Shown one piece after another: positions 23,233-35,764 of a stretch of 64,000 nt of DNA. This stretch comes from Sipunculus nudus (lineage: Eukaryota; Annelida; Sipuncula; Golfingiida; Sipunculidae). Made by a program: the position numbers and the translations under genes. Position 1 is the stretch's first letter, and every line of letters starts with the position of its first letter. The stretch lies in the NCBI GenBank assembly GCA_026874595.1, contig CM049310.1, positions 56,034,558-56,098,557 of the forward strand, read 5' to 3'. The notes under the pieces are model-generated. The model made no database searches. It was not told the origin of the DNA and saw nothing but the letters and a program-made list of their open reading frames with translations.

Positions 23233-25834
23233 ACTAGATGTGTCGGAATGACACAAATGCCCCCGCCTGGGGCAAATTAGAAACATTTGTAAAATTTTTA
23301 AAAAATTTTTAAGTTCAGGAGGTGTCGTATGGTCAAAAGTAGGTCAACAAGGGCAAAATGCAAACTCAATCTGTAACGGGTCATTATCATGCAACACACC
23401 AAAAATCATGCCAGTATATGCAGGCATTGTGAAAAAAAGTCCAAACATGTGCATTTTCCATGAAAATTTGTCTTTCATGAAATTTTCTATGTTTAGGAGC
23501 CGTAAAACAATCAAAAGTAGGTCAACCAGGACGAAACACGAACTTTATCTGTAACTGTCATTATCTGCCCACACATAAAAAATCAGGGTGGTATCTGCAG
23601 GCATTGAGGAAAAAAAGTCCGTACATATGCATTTGTTATGAAAATTTCTATTTTTCATGAAACTTTCTATGTTCAGGAGCAGTCAAATGGTCAAAAATAG
23701 GTCAACTGGGACAAAACAGTCTCGATCTGTAACTGGTCATTATCTGCCTACACACCAAAAATCAGGCCCATATCTGCAGGCACTGCGAAAAAAAGTCCAT
23801 ACATGTGTACTTTTTTATGAAATTTTCTATGTTGGAGCACTGTCAAACAGTCAAAAGTAGGTCAACTGGACAAAAAGGGATCTTGATCTGTAACTGGTCA
23901 TTATCTGCCCACACACCAAAAATCAGGCCAATATCTGCAGGCATTGCGAAAAAAAGTCCGTACATGTGTATTTGTCATGAAAATTTATATTTTACATGAA
24001 ATTTTCTATGTTCAGGAGCCGTAAAACAGTCAAAAGTATGTCAACTGGGACGAAACATGAACTCGACCTGTAACTGGTCAATATCTGCCCACACACCAAA
24101 AATCAGGCCAATATCTGCAGGCATTGGGAAAAAAAGTCCATATATGTGTATCTGTCATGAAATTTCATATTTTTCATGAAATTTTCTATGTTCAGGAGCC
24201 ATAAAACGGTCAAAAGACGGTCAACCAGGACAAAACGCGAACTTGATCTGTAACTGGTCTATATCTGCCCACACATAAAAAATCAGGCCAATATCTGCAG
24301 GCATTGCGAAAAAAAGTCCGTACATGTGTATCTGTCATGAATATTTCTATTTTTCATGAAATTTTCTAAGTAAAGGAGCCGTAAAACAGTCAAATGTAGG
24401 TCAACCGGGACGAAACTCGAACTCGATCTGTAACTGGTCATTATCTGCCCACACACAAAAAATCAGGCCAATATCTGCAGGCATTGCGAAAAAAAAACCG
24501 TACATGTGTATTTGTCATGAAATTTCTATTTTTCATGAAATTTTCAAAGTTTAGGAGCCGTAAAACAGTCAAAAGTAGGTCAACTGGGACGAAACACGAA
24601 CTTGATCTGTAACTGGTCATTTTCTGCCTACACACCAAAAATCAGGCGAATATCTGCAGGCATTGCAAAAAAAGTCGGTACATGTGTATCTGTCATGAAA
24701 TTTCATATTTTTCATGAAATTTTCTATGTTCAGGAGCCATAAAACGGTCAAAAGAAGGTCAACCAGGACGAAACGCGAACTCGATCTGTAACTGGTCTAT
24801 ATCTGCCCACACACCAAAAATCAGGCCAATATCTGCAGGCATTGCGAAAAAAAGTCCGTACATGTGTATCTGTCATGAATATTTCTATTTTTCATGAAAT
24901 TTTCTAAGTAAAGGAGCCGTAAAACAGTCAAATGTAGGTCAACCGGGACGAAACTCGAACTCGATCTGTAACTGGTCATTATCTGCCCACACACAAAAAA
25001 TCAGGCCAATATCTGCAGGCATTGCGAAAAAAAAAACGTACATGTGTATTTGTCATGAAATTTCTATTTTTCATGAAATTTTCAAAGTTTAGGAGCCGTA
25101 AAACAGTCAAAAGAAGGTCAACCGGGACGAAACGCAAACTTGATCTGTAACTGGTCATTTTCTGCCTACTCACCAAAAATCAGGCGAATATCTGCAGGCA
25201 TTGCGAAAAAAAGTCGGTACATGTGTATCTGTCATGAAATTTCATATTTTTCATGAAATTTTCTATGTTCAGGAGCCATAAAACGGTCAAAAGAAGGTCA
25301 ACCAGGACGAAACGCAAACTTGATCTGTAACTGGTCTATATCTGCCGACACACCAAAAATCAGGCCAATATCTGCAGGCATTGCGAAAAAAAATGTACAT
25401 GTGTATCTGTCATGAATATTTCTATTTTTCATGAAATTTTCTAAGTTAAGGAGGCGTAAAACGTTTAAAAGTAGGTCAACCGGGATGAAACGCGAACTCG
25501 ATCTGTAACTGGTCATTTTCTGCCCACACACAAAAAATCAGGCCAATATCTGCAAGCATTGCGAAAAAAAAAACGTACATGTGTATTTGTCATGAAATTT
25601 CTATTTTTCATGAAATTTTCAAAGTTTAGGAGCCGTAAAACGGTCAAAAGTAGGTCAACCGGGACAAAACGCGAACTCAATCTGTAACTGGTCTATATCT
25701 GCCCACACACAAAAAATCAGGCCAATATCTGCAGGCATTGCGAAAAAATGTCCGTACAACTGTTTGATTTCGGAATGACGGAAGGACGGACATGGGTAAA
25801 ACTATATGCCCCGGCCACTTTGTGGCGGGGGCAT
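23233..25834 (-). mobile_element. HL-3 Helentron-like element with tandem core
   Basis: On the minus strand the element starts TTATGCCCCCGCCACAAAG at about 25834. It ends with a hairpin, TGTGTC-ATTCC-GACACA (23239-23255), then TCTAGT before a flanking TTT. An inverted copy of the start (GCCCCCGCC on plus at about 23259) lies just inside the hairpin. The core is a long tandem array (next entry). The layout is that of HL-1 with different sequence. No transposase is encoded. Confidence 0.7.
23320..25760 (+). repeat. ~179-bp tandem array, about 14 units, with higher-order repeat
   Basis: The word GGAGCCGTAAAACAGTCAAAAG or a variant recurs near 23330, 23508, 23682, 23846, 24018, 24197, 24377, 24556, 24734, 24914, 25093, 25272, 25452 and 25630, about every 179 bp. 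From about 24180 on, units recur most similarly every third unit (~538 bp: 24197, 24734, 25272), so a three-unit block has been amplified. The first five units are more diverged. Each unit holds TAACTGGTCATTATCTGCC and ATCTGCAGGCATTGCGAAA. Minus-strand open frames here repeat with the array and are not genes. Confidence 0.9.
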
Positions 25835-25839
25835 AAAAA

Positions 25840-26930
25840 TGTGCCTGCCAATGATTTAGCTTTGCTTTTTTTTGTTGAAGTTTAACCAGAATATGGACCA
25901 GAGGTTTCAACTACAGCCATTTGCCTTGACACATCTTTATACACTATATACAGATCTATGATGCATTATTTTTTGTGAGACAGAATCAGAATAATCTAAA
26001 AACAAGTTCAGTTTGCTGTACAATTCTATGACTTTTTTTTATATACTATATTGTTTAATATTGATTCTTGACAGAGCAAACAATAATCGCCTTGATTCTA
26101 CATTATAATCATCAGGGTCATCAGTTACCATACTGATCTGATCCTCATATACCCCCAGGTAATATAAATAAATATCAAGCCAGCAATAACGATTGACTAT
26201 TTGTTCATCATAAAACCATTTGTGAACTCAGTATCACATTAATGTATCCTGAATGTCTGGGTAATATTCCACAATTTCTTTACGTGTTAACAAAACAAGA
26301 TGTTGTTAGACACAATAGCCATCCACCAGGATGAATCATAATAAGACGTGTTGCTGTAAATACTTGTCACAGCTCAACAACCCCATTCCAGGTCACCTCC
26401 AGTACAAAGCCACCAGCTAATACTGATCAATAGCTCTATAATGAAACAGCCGTAATAATGGGACTAAATCCTCTGAATTAAAGTTTTTTGTGATGATAAA
26501 GAATACCCCAAAAATTTATTGGAATGTGCCTTGGGATTTTTACTCCACAAAATTTCCCATAATCTATTCAGAATCTTTTGCATAAATTTGCTGACAGACC
26601 AACGGGGCTAAATCACAATACCTCCCACCACCTGTGGAGGTATAATTACCTTGTTATAAAAGGCACAGGGTTCTGCTTTCACACCACACTGCCAGTTCCT
26701 AGATTTATCTGTGTTGGTCAGTATTACCAGTAGCTGTGATAAATCCAGCCGATCAATGACTAATGTAACACCGAGTGGTCATTTTTCTCTGTTTGAGTGT
26801 CTGGAAAAATGTTATTTTTCCCACTTACATCCCCATGCAGTTACAGTTTTAAATATGTGTGTCCATGATTTTCCATCTTGTAACTGTATCTTTAATTGAC
26901 ATGATTGCATCCCTGGAAGAAATCCTATCT
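25840..26930. other. No gene recognised
   Basis: AT-rich sequence between an HL-3 element and a MITE. I saw no conserved coding frame, RNA gene or repeat structure. Confidence 0.5.
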
Positions 26931-26932
26931 TA

Positions 26933-27238
26933 GACCAAAAAAAAAAAATATAAGGTATGGTTCTCAGGCACCGCCCACATCAATTTTAACCCCCGCATCA
27001 AACATTTTTATTTTATTTTCATCCTACTAGAAGATAAAATAATACAATTTTTATACGATTTTATTTGTTATGTAGTGTTTTTACCTGTTTAGTGGAAAAA
27101 ATTTTCACGTTTTTCCAAGATCATATGACATTTTATCAAAACATACAAAAAAAGGTAAAAAAATAAAATACGGCCCACACCCATTGATTTCTGAAAAAAA
27201 AGTGCCTGAGAACCATACCTGTTATTTTTTTGGGCCTT
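26933..27238. mobile_element. MITE with perfect 19-bp inverted repeat
   Basis: AGGTATGGTTCTCAGGCAC at 26953-26971 is exactly inverted at 27202-27220. The inverted similarity extends outward through A/T-runs to ACCAAAAA at the left edge and TTTTTGGGCC at the right. The interior is non-coding and A/T-rich. Superfamily is not clear: a TA flank is possible, but the surrounding A/T-runs hide the target duplication. Confidence 0.7.
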
Positions 27239-27444
27239 TCGTTTTTTATTTCTTTTTAAATAAAGCAATTAATGCACCTGAACATACTTTTAAAGCGTGA
27301 ACAAAAAATTTCACTGCCCTACATATTTTCTGTGAATCCCCAGGCCCTACTTAGCTTTTTCTTATTAATTTACTGTTGATAAGATTTTATAAAACAATTT
27401 TTTATACATTAACTCTAGTAAATGAATTTAGAACCATTTTCACA

Positions 27445-28435
27445 ATATTCCACAGACTGTGCATGCCGATCAATTCACTAGTGGTTTATATACTAGAGCT
27501 TCTGTATCAAAATTTTAGTTATTCTGGGGGGTACATATGAGCCCCATAGTTCGGACAATATGGATGACAGAGACCTAATTTCAGGTTTCCATGGAGACTT
27601 TTTCATGGGCGTTCCTGCATGTCAAAATACAAGATTCCAGGTCCAGTCATTACAATGTGTGCCCTGTTAACAGATGACCACACCCTTAAAGGTCTCAAAA
27701 CCGAGAAAAAATAGTAAAAAATAAAAAAAATACAGGTGGCGCCACCAGTCTGCAGAAACTGATGAAACTTTCCATGATCAATATGCATGCAAAGAATCAT
27801 AATGATCAATGAATTGAACAATGATACTTGAGCTATCAAATTTTTCATTATTCGGGGGGGGGGGGGGGGTACTTCAGAGCTCCATAGCTTAAAGAATATG
27901 GGTAACAGAGACCTAATTCCAGGTTTCCATGGAAACTTTCCATGGACCTCTCTGGATGTAAAGTAAAAAGATTCCAGGTCAAGTGGTTACAATTTTTACC
28001 CTGTTAACAAATGACTGCATCTTTAAAGGTCTTAAAAATAGAGAAAACAAATTGTAAAAAATCATAAGAATACAGGTGGTGCCACCAGTCTGCAGAAACT
28101 GATGAAACATTCCATGTCCAATATCCATGCAAAAAATCATGGTGATCAATGCATTGGTTGTTCAGACACTTGAGCTTTTGTATCAAATTTTTCATTGTTC
28201 TGGAGGATACTTCGGAGCCCCATAGTTTGAAGAATATGGGTAACAGAGACCTAATTCCAGGTTTCCAAGGAGATTTTTTATGAACCTATCTGGATGTAAA
28301 GTGAGAAGATTCCAGGTGCAGTGGATATGATTTGTGTTCTGTTAACAGACAGACAGCCAGATAGCCGGATGGATGACAGACAAATTTAGAGTGATTGCTT
28401 TAGCTCAAATGACTAACAGTCAGCTGAGCTAAAAA
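27445..28435 (-). mobile_element. HL-2 Helentron-like element, truncated
   Basis: Its right edge, read on minus, is TTTTTAGCTCAGCTGACTG, the 5' terminus of HL-2. The core holds about three units with TGCAGACTGGTGGCGCCACC-type words (exact palindrome at 27735-27746), a G-run (about 27856-27870) and CCATAGTTNGAAGAATATGG. The hairpin end is absent at the left, so it is truncated. Open frames are repeat by-products. Confidence 0.65.
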
Positions 28436-31400
28436 TTCTGATTTTTTTTTACACATTCTAGTCTGTAGATAGTTAATTTTTCACCAGTTTATTCTTTCAT
28501 TACCTATGTCTCACCTGTAGGCATAGGGAAAGAACTTAATTTAATGGAAAATAGCGGTGAAGAAATATTTTCAAGATTTGTAAAACACAGCATGGAAACA
28601 AATAAACTGTCAATAAAACCAGATTTTCTGACAACTGACCCATGTTAACATGTGTGAAACAGATAATAACTTGGAAGAAATTCAGCATATTTGTGAATCT
28701 CCAAGCATATTCACTGAATTTTGATTGCATACAAGCAGATCTACCATGGGAATATGACTGATAGCCAAGTTGTGCAGGGCACAGGAAATAATGGCAGTAA
28801 CCTTAGAGATGGGATTTACACTTTGGCCCTCATGTACATAAACAATAACATGTATTCTTTTGTGGAAATTACCTGCTGTTTACAGCAATGCAGATTGAAT
28901 AGGGTGGATGACCACTGCAGTGATATTTTCCATATAACTATTGTCATTACTCAAAGTATATCCTACCAGTCCAATAAACTGCCTTCTGATAGAGTTGTGT
29001 ATTCACAGCTAATGAAATTAAATTCCTTAATAAAGAACATAGCTAGAAAAAGAACTTTGTATTGAAATATTTTATCCTAGGAACATGCTCTGCAAACACC
29101 TTAGAGGTTAAATCACCCACTACAAATATCATTATCACATATATTATATCCTGTGGACTTACTTTTCTAACATCTAAATACAGCTAAATGGATGCTTGAA
29201 TAATCCATTAGGCCCACTTAAGAGACTCAGCACAAGTCTGCTTAATAAATAATTTAAGATCTGTTGTAAATAACAGCTCTACTCTCATATGGAGAATACA
29301 TAATTGGTCCCAAGGTGGATATAATCCAGCACAATACAACGTAATATGCTTTATACTTTCGCTCAGGGCTTCATTGCGGTACTCTATTGGCTTTGCATGA
29401 TTATCAAGAAGAACAGACCTGGAAATGGCTGATTCATGAAATATAAGAACTTTTGTAGTCCCAAGCTGTGCTACCAAATACTTGTATGTTTACCCCGAGG
29501 AAGGGGGAGGGGGGGGGGGGGGGTTCAGGCTGATGTGAATTATAAGACAGATGAATGATAAAGGTGTAATGACTCTACTGACATTGAGCAGTCTTAATTA
29601 TCTTTATATAAATAACTCACTGGTGTTATTTATAGCAAAGTTAATCCATAGCAGTAAATGTCAGATTTATTAGCATCAATGAACAATTAAGCATTCAAGT
29701 GTGTGTGCATGTGTATACAAGTAAATATAGAATATGCAGGTGTAGGTAATTGACATCATTTTACTCTGTAAGTGAACATGAATGATTTCAATACATTATC
29801 AATAATGTAAATAAACCTGAATGATTTCAAGATTTTAACTGATTTAAAAACATTTTCGTGAATGTGAATAAACCCGAATGATTTCAAGGTGTTAAATGAG
29901 TTCACACAGGCATGTTATATGGCAGTCTGAATCATAGGTGTCAGTTAACATATGTAGCTCCCAACACTTTAAACTAATTTTTGCATATATTTTGAAAGAG
30001 GAGAAGTAAACTATGTACATACCTGCCACACCTGTGTATTGATCATAGCACCTTTAGATGTGTGCCAAAATGTTTTGTCATTATGACATGGACAAAAAAC
30101 AGAACATTTTGACTCAATTTGCATTTTGACTGTTTTAAATCATGCCTACCTCATAGGCAGAGATGATATATGAACTATTCTTTTAAACAGGAACAACAGT
30201 TCATGAATATATATATTCACAGTAATAAATCACAAATTCTACATAAAGCAGACAAATAGCTGGTTTAAATCATTTATTTTAATTAATAAATTTATAATTT
30301 CATCGAATCTTATATCTGACTTGCAAGCAATTAATCAGGTGAGGGAAAAACACCTCATGAACGATGGGTCTGAATGTGCAGTTTATAGTGTGGTACGTGT
30401 TAAACATGAATAATTTGTAAAATGCAGACATTTTCTGTGACACTAACTGGATGACTCACTGTTACATGTACAAAGGGTCAGACTTACAAGAACAAATCAA
30501 TTGTGTTCACTGTGCTTGTTCTAACCAAAGCAGCATGTGTGTACCACTGTGTCAGTAACAGCTCTACAAATCAATAAAGCTCACCTGTATGCCACAATGC
30601 CACTATTTTGTTGATACAGTTAAATACCATATTCAATACATGATAAACCCAGGTAATTTTCACCTGTGAAGTTCTACTGGTTATTCCACTTGATGGCAAC
30701 ATGACAAATCATTACACAATGTGTGCATGGTCTTACATGCTCTGAGAGCTTAAAACTGAGGTTTTCTTGATAACATACCTTTAAGGGGGTTATCCCAAAA
30801 CCACTTTGATGACTGACAAAGTGTTCAGCAAGAGGCAGTCATAGTACTGCACAGGCTGCTCTGTTAGAAAGCCATCTGTTTATTAGCTGCCAGCAGCTCT
30901 TCCAGGAAGTTATACTCAATCAGCCTACGTAGGGAGATATTCCTGCCAGTAGTGACAATCCCAGTTCTTGGAGCAGAGTGTACCTACAGGAGTATAGGTG
31001 GCACACATATCAACCAGAGTAAATATAAGCCAAGCCCCAGTGCATTAATCTCTGGTATTTTGGCGTGCTTAATAACCCTGTCATACAAGCAGCCCATTAT
31101 CATGATAATAAGCTAAGCTGCTGAGAGTTAACACTGTTATGACATGGCATAACTCAAACATATCAGTACCACTGGTCAATATTCCTTTCAAGACTACACA
31201 TAAAAACTCTCCTTTATTTTAGCAAGTGAGCTGTGCACACTCACAGACAGGGGGGTGAAGGAGTTTTTCTACTTCATTATATATATGACATTTTCCAAGG
31301 TGTGAACACAGGTCATTGTATTAAAGTAAAAAAATCACCCTTCACCTTAAAAAAATCACCAGTTGATCTTGCTTCACAAGCATGGCAACCTAAATTAATA

Positions 31401-31614
31401 GAACATTATATCTCTGCTCAAGACAAGCGGTGTGTCAATCACATACAGTAGTACATCCTAGCTTTAGAATTTCAGCTCAGGATATTTTGGCCCAAGAAAT
31501 TCAAACCATCAACATTTTGACCAGATAATCTTAATTTTCCACAGCATGGTTTATTTGAAACAGCAGGTGTTAATTTCTACTTTTTTGATCGCAAAAGAAA
31601 GGTTCAAAGATTAA
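28436..31614. other. Mostly non-coding; G-run at 29501-29523
   Basis: No repeat family from elsewhere in the window was recognised. A run of about 16-18 G follows GGAAGGGGGA at 29501-29523 and could form a G-quadruplex. A short candidate exon at 30864-30983 is listed separately. The remainder is AT-rich without recognisable coding sequence. Confidence 0.45.
30864..30983 (-). CDS. Candidate terminal coding exon, unknown protein
   Basis: On the minus strand, a plausible 3' splice site (pyrimidine-containing stretch ending CTCCTGTAG) is followed by a 39-codon open frame ending in TAA. The composition looks protein-like (Arg, Leu, Glu, Asn rich), including SLRRLIEYNFLEELLAANK, which could form an amphipathic helix. 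The stretch is more GC-rich than its surroundings. An in-frame TAG lies at the proposed splice junction, so the frame only works as an exon that starts there. I do not recognise the protein family. It could be the last exon of a minus-strand gene whose earlier exons lie to the right, but open frames of this length also arise by chance. Confidence 0.3.
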   Translation of the reverse strand, partial: VHSAPRTGIVTTGRNISLRRLIEYNFLEELLAANKQMAF

Positions 31615-32275
31615 ACTAGATATTTCTTGGCACTGCAGGTGCCATTGTATCCCAAGACAATTAATTCCCCCCCCCCCCCCCTTTAAGAATAGGCCCCCCA
31701 TCTTCAGCAGCACATATTGACACTTGGCAAGCAACTATGGTTTCTATAATCTGTCACTTTGAGAATTATAATTTTCCCAAAACCATAATATTTTCACAAA
31801 ATATAAGGGCCAATCCGGTGAATCACTCTTGAGAAAAGGAGATAAATTTATACTAAAAAAAGGTAAGGTAGGTGGCGCCACCTGTCTGGCTGACGAGAAA
31901 ACTCTTCAAGATGGATGTACATGCCAAATTGGAGACCAACACATTGAAGGACTCCTAAGATATGAACAATTTTCACCTTAAACAAATGTATGGATGGACG
32001 CCAAGGCAAAACGACTGCAGATGGTGCCACCAGTCTTGAGTACAAGATGGAGGAGTCCAAGATCTGTGGACATGCACAGTGTCAGACCAATACAGCACAC
32101 CATTCCTAAGAAAAGAGCATTAATTTATTCTACAGAAACAGAAATGAAGGTGGCACCACCTGTCTGGTTTAAAAGAAAACTTTCCAAGATGGATGGATAT
32201 GCCAAATTTCAGACCAATACCTTGAATAAATCCGGAGATATGAGCAATTTTCACTACAATAATGCTAACAATCCT
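31615..32275 (-). mobile_element. HL-1 element, hairpin end plus partial core
   Basis: The left edge, read on minus, ends with hairpin GGCACCTGCAGTGCC and AAGAAATATCTAGT followed by TT. A near-copy of the start, GTATCCCAAGAC, and a C-run (about 31667-31680) follow inward. The core here is a distinct ~140-bp repeat, about three units, with GGTGGCGCCACC (31871-31882) or variants and CAAGATGGATG. The 5' terminus is not found, so the right edge is approximate. A 156-codon open frame on plus runs through this array and its flank and is not considered a gene. Confidence 0.65.
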
Positions 32276-32782
32276 AGTCTTGCCCATGTTGAACAAATAC
32301 CTGATCAGACATGTGGTTATATAACTTATACATATATATGCTCAAACTCCGGTTGTTGCAATGATGATCACAATGCACAGGATCAGACTCAGAAAAGCAC
32401 CACTCTGCTGGTTATGGATTGTAGGTATAAAAATTCTATTCCAACAATGCACTGGGGGTTCTGAATACACCAGGGATGTAGGTATATTTGTAACGGTAGT
32501 GAATAGGTAATGTGGTCCATTCAAATATGTTGGATAAGAATTGTTTCACAACAAATTACATAAAACACAGCAAGTTCAGTGGGGGGTTTTAGGGGTTGAA
32601 ATCCCCCTCTGCTCTCAACCAATGACCTTTTTTTATACACTGAATCTTATGCATGACACCATTTAACCCATCCCTGCAAAAAATCCTGGAACCTCGCCCG
32701 AAGTTTTATAAATTGGCTTCCCCTCACTTCCCATCTGGAAGAGGTCCTTTTTGAGTAGAAATAACCTCTGGCATAAGGGTAA

Positions 32783-32787
<5 letters not shown>
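32276..32787. other. No gene recognised
   Basis: AT-rich stretch between an HL-1 fragment and a TA microsatellite. Nothing recognisable. Confidence 0.4.

Positions 32788-32827
<40 letters not shown>
32788..32827. repeat. (TA)n microsatellite at LINE 3' end
   Basis: About 20 TA units directly adjoin the probable 3' end of the minus-strand LINE relic. On that strand the sequence reads GAATAAAGATATATAT, so the microsatellite may be the element's tail. Confidence 0.8.
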
Positions 32828-32829
<2 letters not shown>

Positions 32830-34860
32830 TTATTCAAACAAGGAAGTACAGTACATTATATGCAATGAAAAGAAAAATGAAATAAATGAAAGATATACAG
32901 AAGGAAGGAAAGAAATATGAAAGTTCAGTCCGTACCTATTATTAAATCGGATGATAATAAATCAATTAGCGTATTAACCTCTAGGTACATATCCCATCTT
33001 TGCATTCTATCAATTCTGACAGTAAATCTAAGTTAATGGATGTTGTTACCATCATCAACTATCTCTTAAGTATCCTTATATTTCTAATGTCGAGTTGTAT
33101 CCCATGGTTGTGCATCTGACTTTCCAGATATCGTAAGTTGCCTCCAAGTACACCAACTGAGGTATAATGAGCTCTCTTTGTCAGAAAAGTCATTTGCAAC
33201 ATCCTGCATGTTCAGAAATAAATTAATAAGGCGTGAGCTGATTATATTTATCAGAGCCGGAGAGCCCGCCAATCCATGTACAATATTCTTGCGCGAGTTA
33301 TATGGTAAGTGCCATAGGTGATGCAGAGCCTTATTATATGATGTACTTAATCAATCAATTGACTTGTGCTTAAATAACCAGGTTTGACAGCTGTAAAAGG
33401 AACAACAATAAGAGTGAAATAGTCTGTTCTTGGGGTGTTAAAGCTTGCAATAAATTAGACTCTTTTACCGAAGACGTCATTGTTATCTGACAAGTTCCAA
33501 GTTACTGTATTCCCAAAGTACTGAACAGAATCCTGCCATTGTAGGGCTACACCATTTAAAACGATCTTATCTGATCTAGCTGGATACACCCTGTTAAAAA
33601 TAACACATTTTGTTTTCTTTGCATTATATAACATATCAAATTCTTCAGCAAACGTTACACACTCTTTAACCATCTGTTGAAACCAGTCCAAGTCGGACAT
33701 AAGAGCTTAAGATAATTTCCAATATGACATCCTATTCGCTTATTTGTGAGACGTTTGAAAAGCTCATCCATATAAATATTAAACAGAAGGGGAGATAATT
33801 CACCCCCTTGGCATTCACCATATTTAGCACTAAACTGTTCCGAGATTCAACATCATTCCATTTTGGTAGTCTCTGGTAGATATCTGCTAGTATTCTAAAG
33901 ACAGTAGATGAAACAATGGGTTTCATGAGTAAATGGAACAACTTCGGAATATTAATTCTGTCAAAAGCGTGTGATGCATCAACAAAACAACTGTAAACTG
34001 ATGTTCCGTTCCATATGTAATGTAAAAATAACCTCCTTCAGCACTACTGTGCACGTTAGTCAAATGCCCCTTCTTAAAAGCATATTGCAGTGGAGAAGAA
34101 CCAAGTTTATATACATTTTTCTGAATAATAACACTATCAAATAATTTGCTGAAACAACTTGTCAATCAGATAACCCTGTAGTTATTGATCACTACAGGTT
34201 AGGTCACCTCTTGGGTCTTTCGGTATAGGTATAATTATGTAAATATTCATATCTGCTGGGACATGTCCATGTAAAATCATAAAATGAATTAAAATTGATA
34301 TTTATATACATACAAACAGTGCATTCCACTAATGATATGGTCAGCCTGCAGAATCGATCTTCCATCATTTACCAGTTTTTAAATGATTTACAGCCTTCCT
34401 AATGTCGGATACACCAATGTTGAGAGTATCCATTAGTGATATGTTTTTGATTGCCTGATTAACAATTTATTATTAAGTTTCTCCACTTTATCTGGAAGGC
34501 TATGATATAAGTGTCTGTATTTTTCCCTGAAGTGATTTGCAATTTCTATACTGGTAAATTTATTATCAACAGTCCTGGTCTGTGAAGGGCCACCTGACTT
34601 CATCTTCTTTACTTCGGTCCATAAGTCTCTGTCTGGACTTTTATTTGTCATGTCTGCCATATGTTGCTTACATAGGTTATTTTCTTGTCTTTGGCGTTTC
34701 TCAATATTCTGTGATATTCTGCACGGGTCCTACGTCTAATAACAGCCACATGTCCTGTATCTGGGCGACCATTCTGTATCCATAGCCAGTGCCAGAATAA
34801 GGACTGTTCTTTAATTGGTTTTACTGTCTCTGACCAGTATGGTATTTGTTTTCTGTTGGA
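32828..34860 (-). pseudogene. Decayed, 5'-truncated LINE reverse transcriptase
   Basis: Conceptual minus-strand translation gives pieces of a non-LTR retrotransposon ORF2 spread over several frames, in the expected order from high to low coordinate. First, at 34660-34855, is a linker with WHWLWIQNGRPDTGH and RRRTRAEYH. Next, at 34433-34660, is LWTEVKKMKSGG...ANHFREKYRHLYHS. Then come RT pieces SCFSKLFDSVII and SPLQYAFKKGHLTN (33923-34165), RILADIYQRLPKWNDVESR (33732-33941), and a post-catalytic segment LDWFQQMVKECVTFAEEFDM...KTKCVIF (33455-33700). The stretch that should hold the YxDD motif, around 33700-33740, appears deleted. The endonuclease domain is absent, the usual 5' truncation. Clade (CR1/L2/Jockey-like) not determined. 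Confidence 0.75.
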
Positions 34861-35008
34861 GCTTGTTTGTTTTTGTTATGGTAGCGGGTATGGTAGCAAT
34901 TTTGTAACTATGAAGAAAAGATATATACTATTGCACATTTTCAAACTACAGCAATACAATTCGGTTGTTGTAAATAGGCTAATATTAACAGATATGATCC
35001 CTGGAATA

Positions 35009-35757
35009 ACTAGATATTTCTTGGCACCGCAGGTGCCAAGTATCCCCAGACAATTAATCCCTCCCCCCAGCCTCGAAGAATATGATCCCATCTTGAATTC
35101 AGATTCAGAGACTGACACTTGGCAAGCCACTATGATTTCTTTTCAAATTTGACCTAGCCGTTGATAAGATGCATCAAACCTGTGGGTTTGGTGACTGTAC
35201 CTCAAATTCTTACAAAGTTATTGCGTTAACATCATTTTAACAAGAAAAACACACAAGGTGGCGCCACCTGTCTTCTGCAAAAGACAAAGCTATCCAAGAT
35301 CTTCTGTCAATTCGACTTTTGGATTATTCCATGTATCCCTTACTGAGATGTTAAAGATTTTGTGTGAATTTCACCAAATATGGGAAAATTCAAAGTCAAG
35401 GCCACTCTCATAGAAAAGGTCATGACCCAAATATAAATAAACATTATCCAATAAACGTTGGATGATCTTTAATCAACTTGATTTTGGGATCAATCCATGT
35501 ATGATTTCTTGAGATATTAAGAATTTGTGTGATTTTCCCAAAAATTGGACCTATTCAAGGTCAAAGACACTCTCCTAGTAAAGGTCATGACCACATTTTA
35601 AAAGGGGGCGTCGTCCTCCCACTCATATCAATACATATACCAAGTTTAGGTAAAGATCCGCAAAATATTTTTTGAGTTAGCGCGCCAACATGATTTATAT
35701 GTGGCAGCAGCAGGACCAGTATGAAAACATAGTATCCCCCAACTTTGTCTGGGAACA
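35009..35757 (-). mobile_element. HL-1 Helentron-like element, short but complete
   Basis: On minus it starts TGTTCCCAGACAAAGTT at 35757 and ends with a perfect hairpin, GGCACCTGCGGTGCC, then AAGAAATATCTAGT followed by T. The inverted start copy GTATCCCCAGAC is at about 35040, followed by a short C-rich run. About two core units carry GGTGGCGCCACC (35257-35268), AAGGTCATGACC and, near the 5' end, GGCAGCAGCAGG. It abuts the LINE relic closely. Confidence 0.8.
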
Positions 35758-35764
35758 ATAATAA

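Noticed and set aside
23320-25760. CRISPR-like regular repeats
   Set aside because: Units of ~179 bp with no short repeat/unique spacer alternation, in eukaryotic DNA. This is a satellite-like array.
31994-32464. 156-codon open frame on plus
   Set aside because: It runs through HL-1 core repeats and their flank, has no recognisable domain, and repeats the same peptide words at the repeat period.
32788-32827. (TA)n as a replication origin or special structure
   Set aside because: More simply explained as the microsatellite tail of the adjoining LINE.
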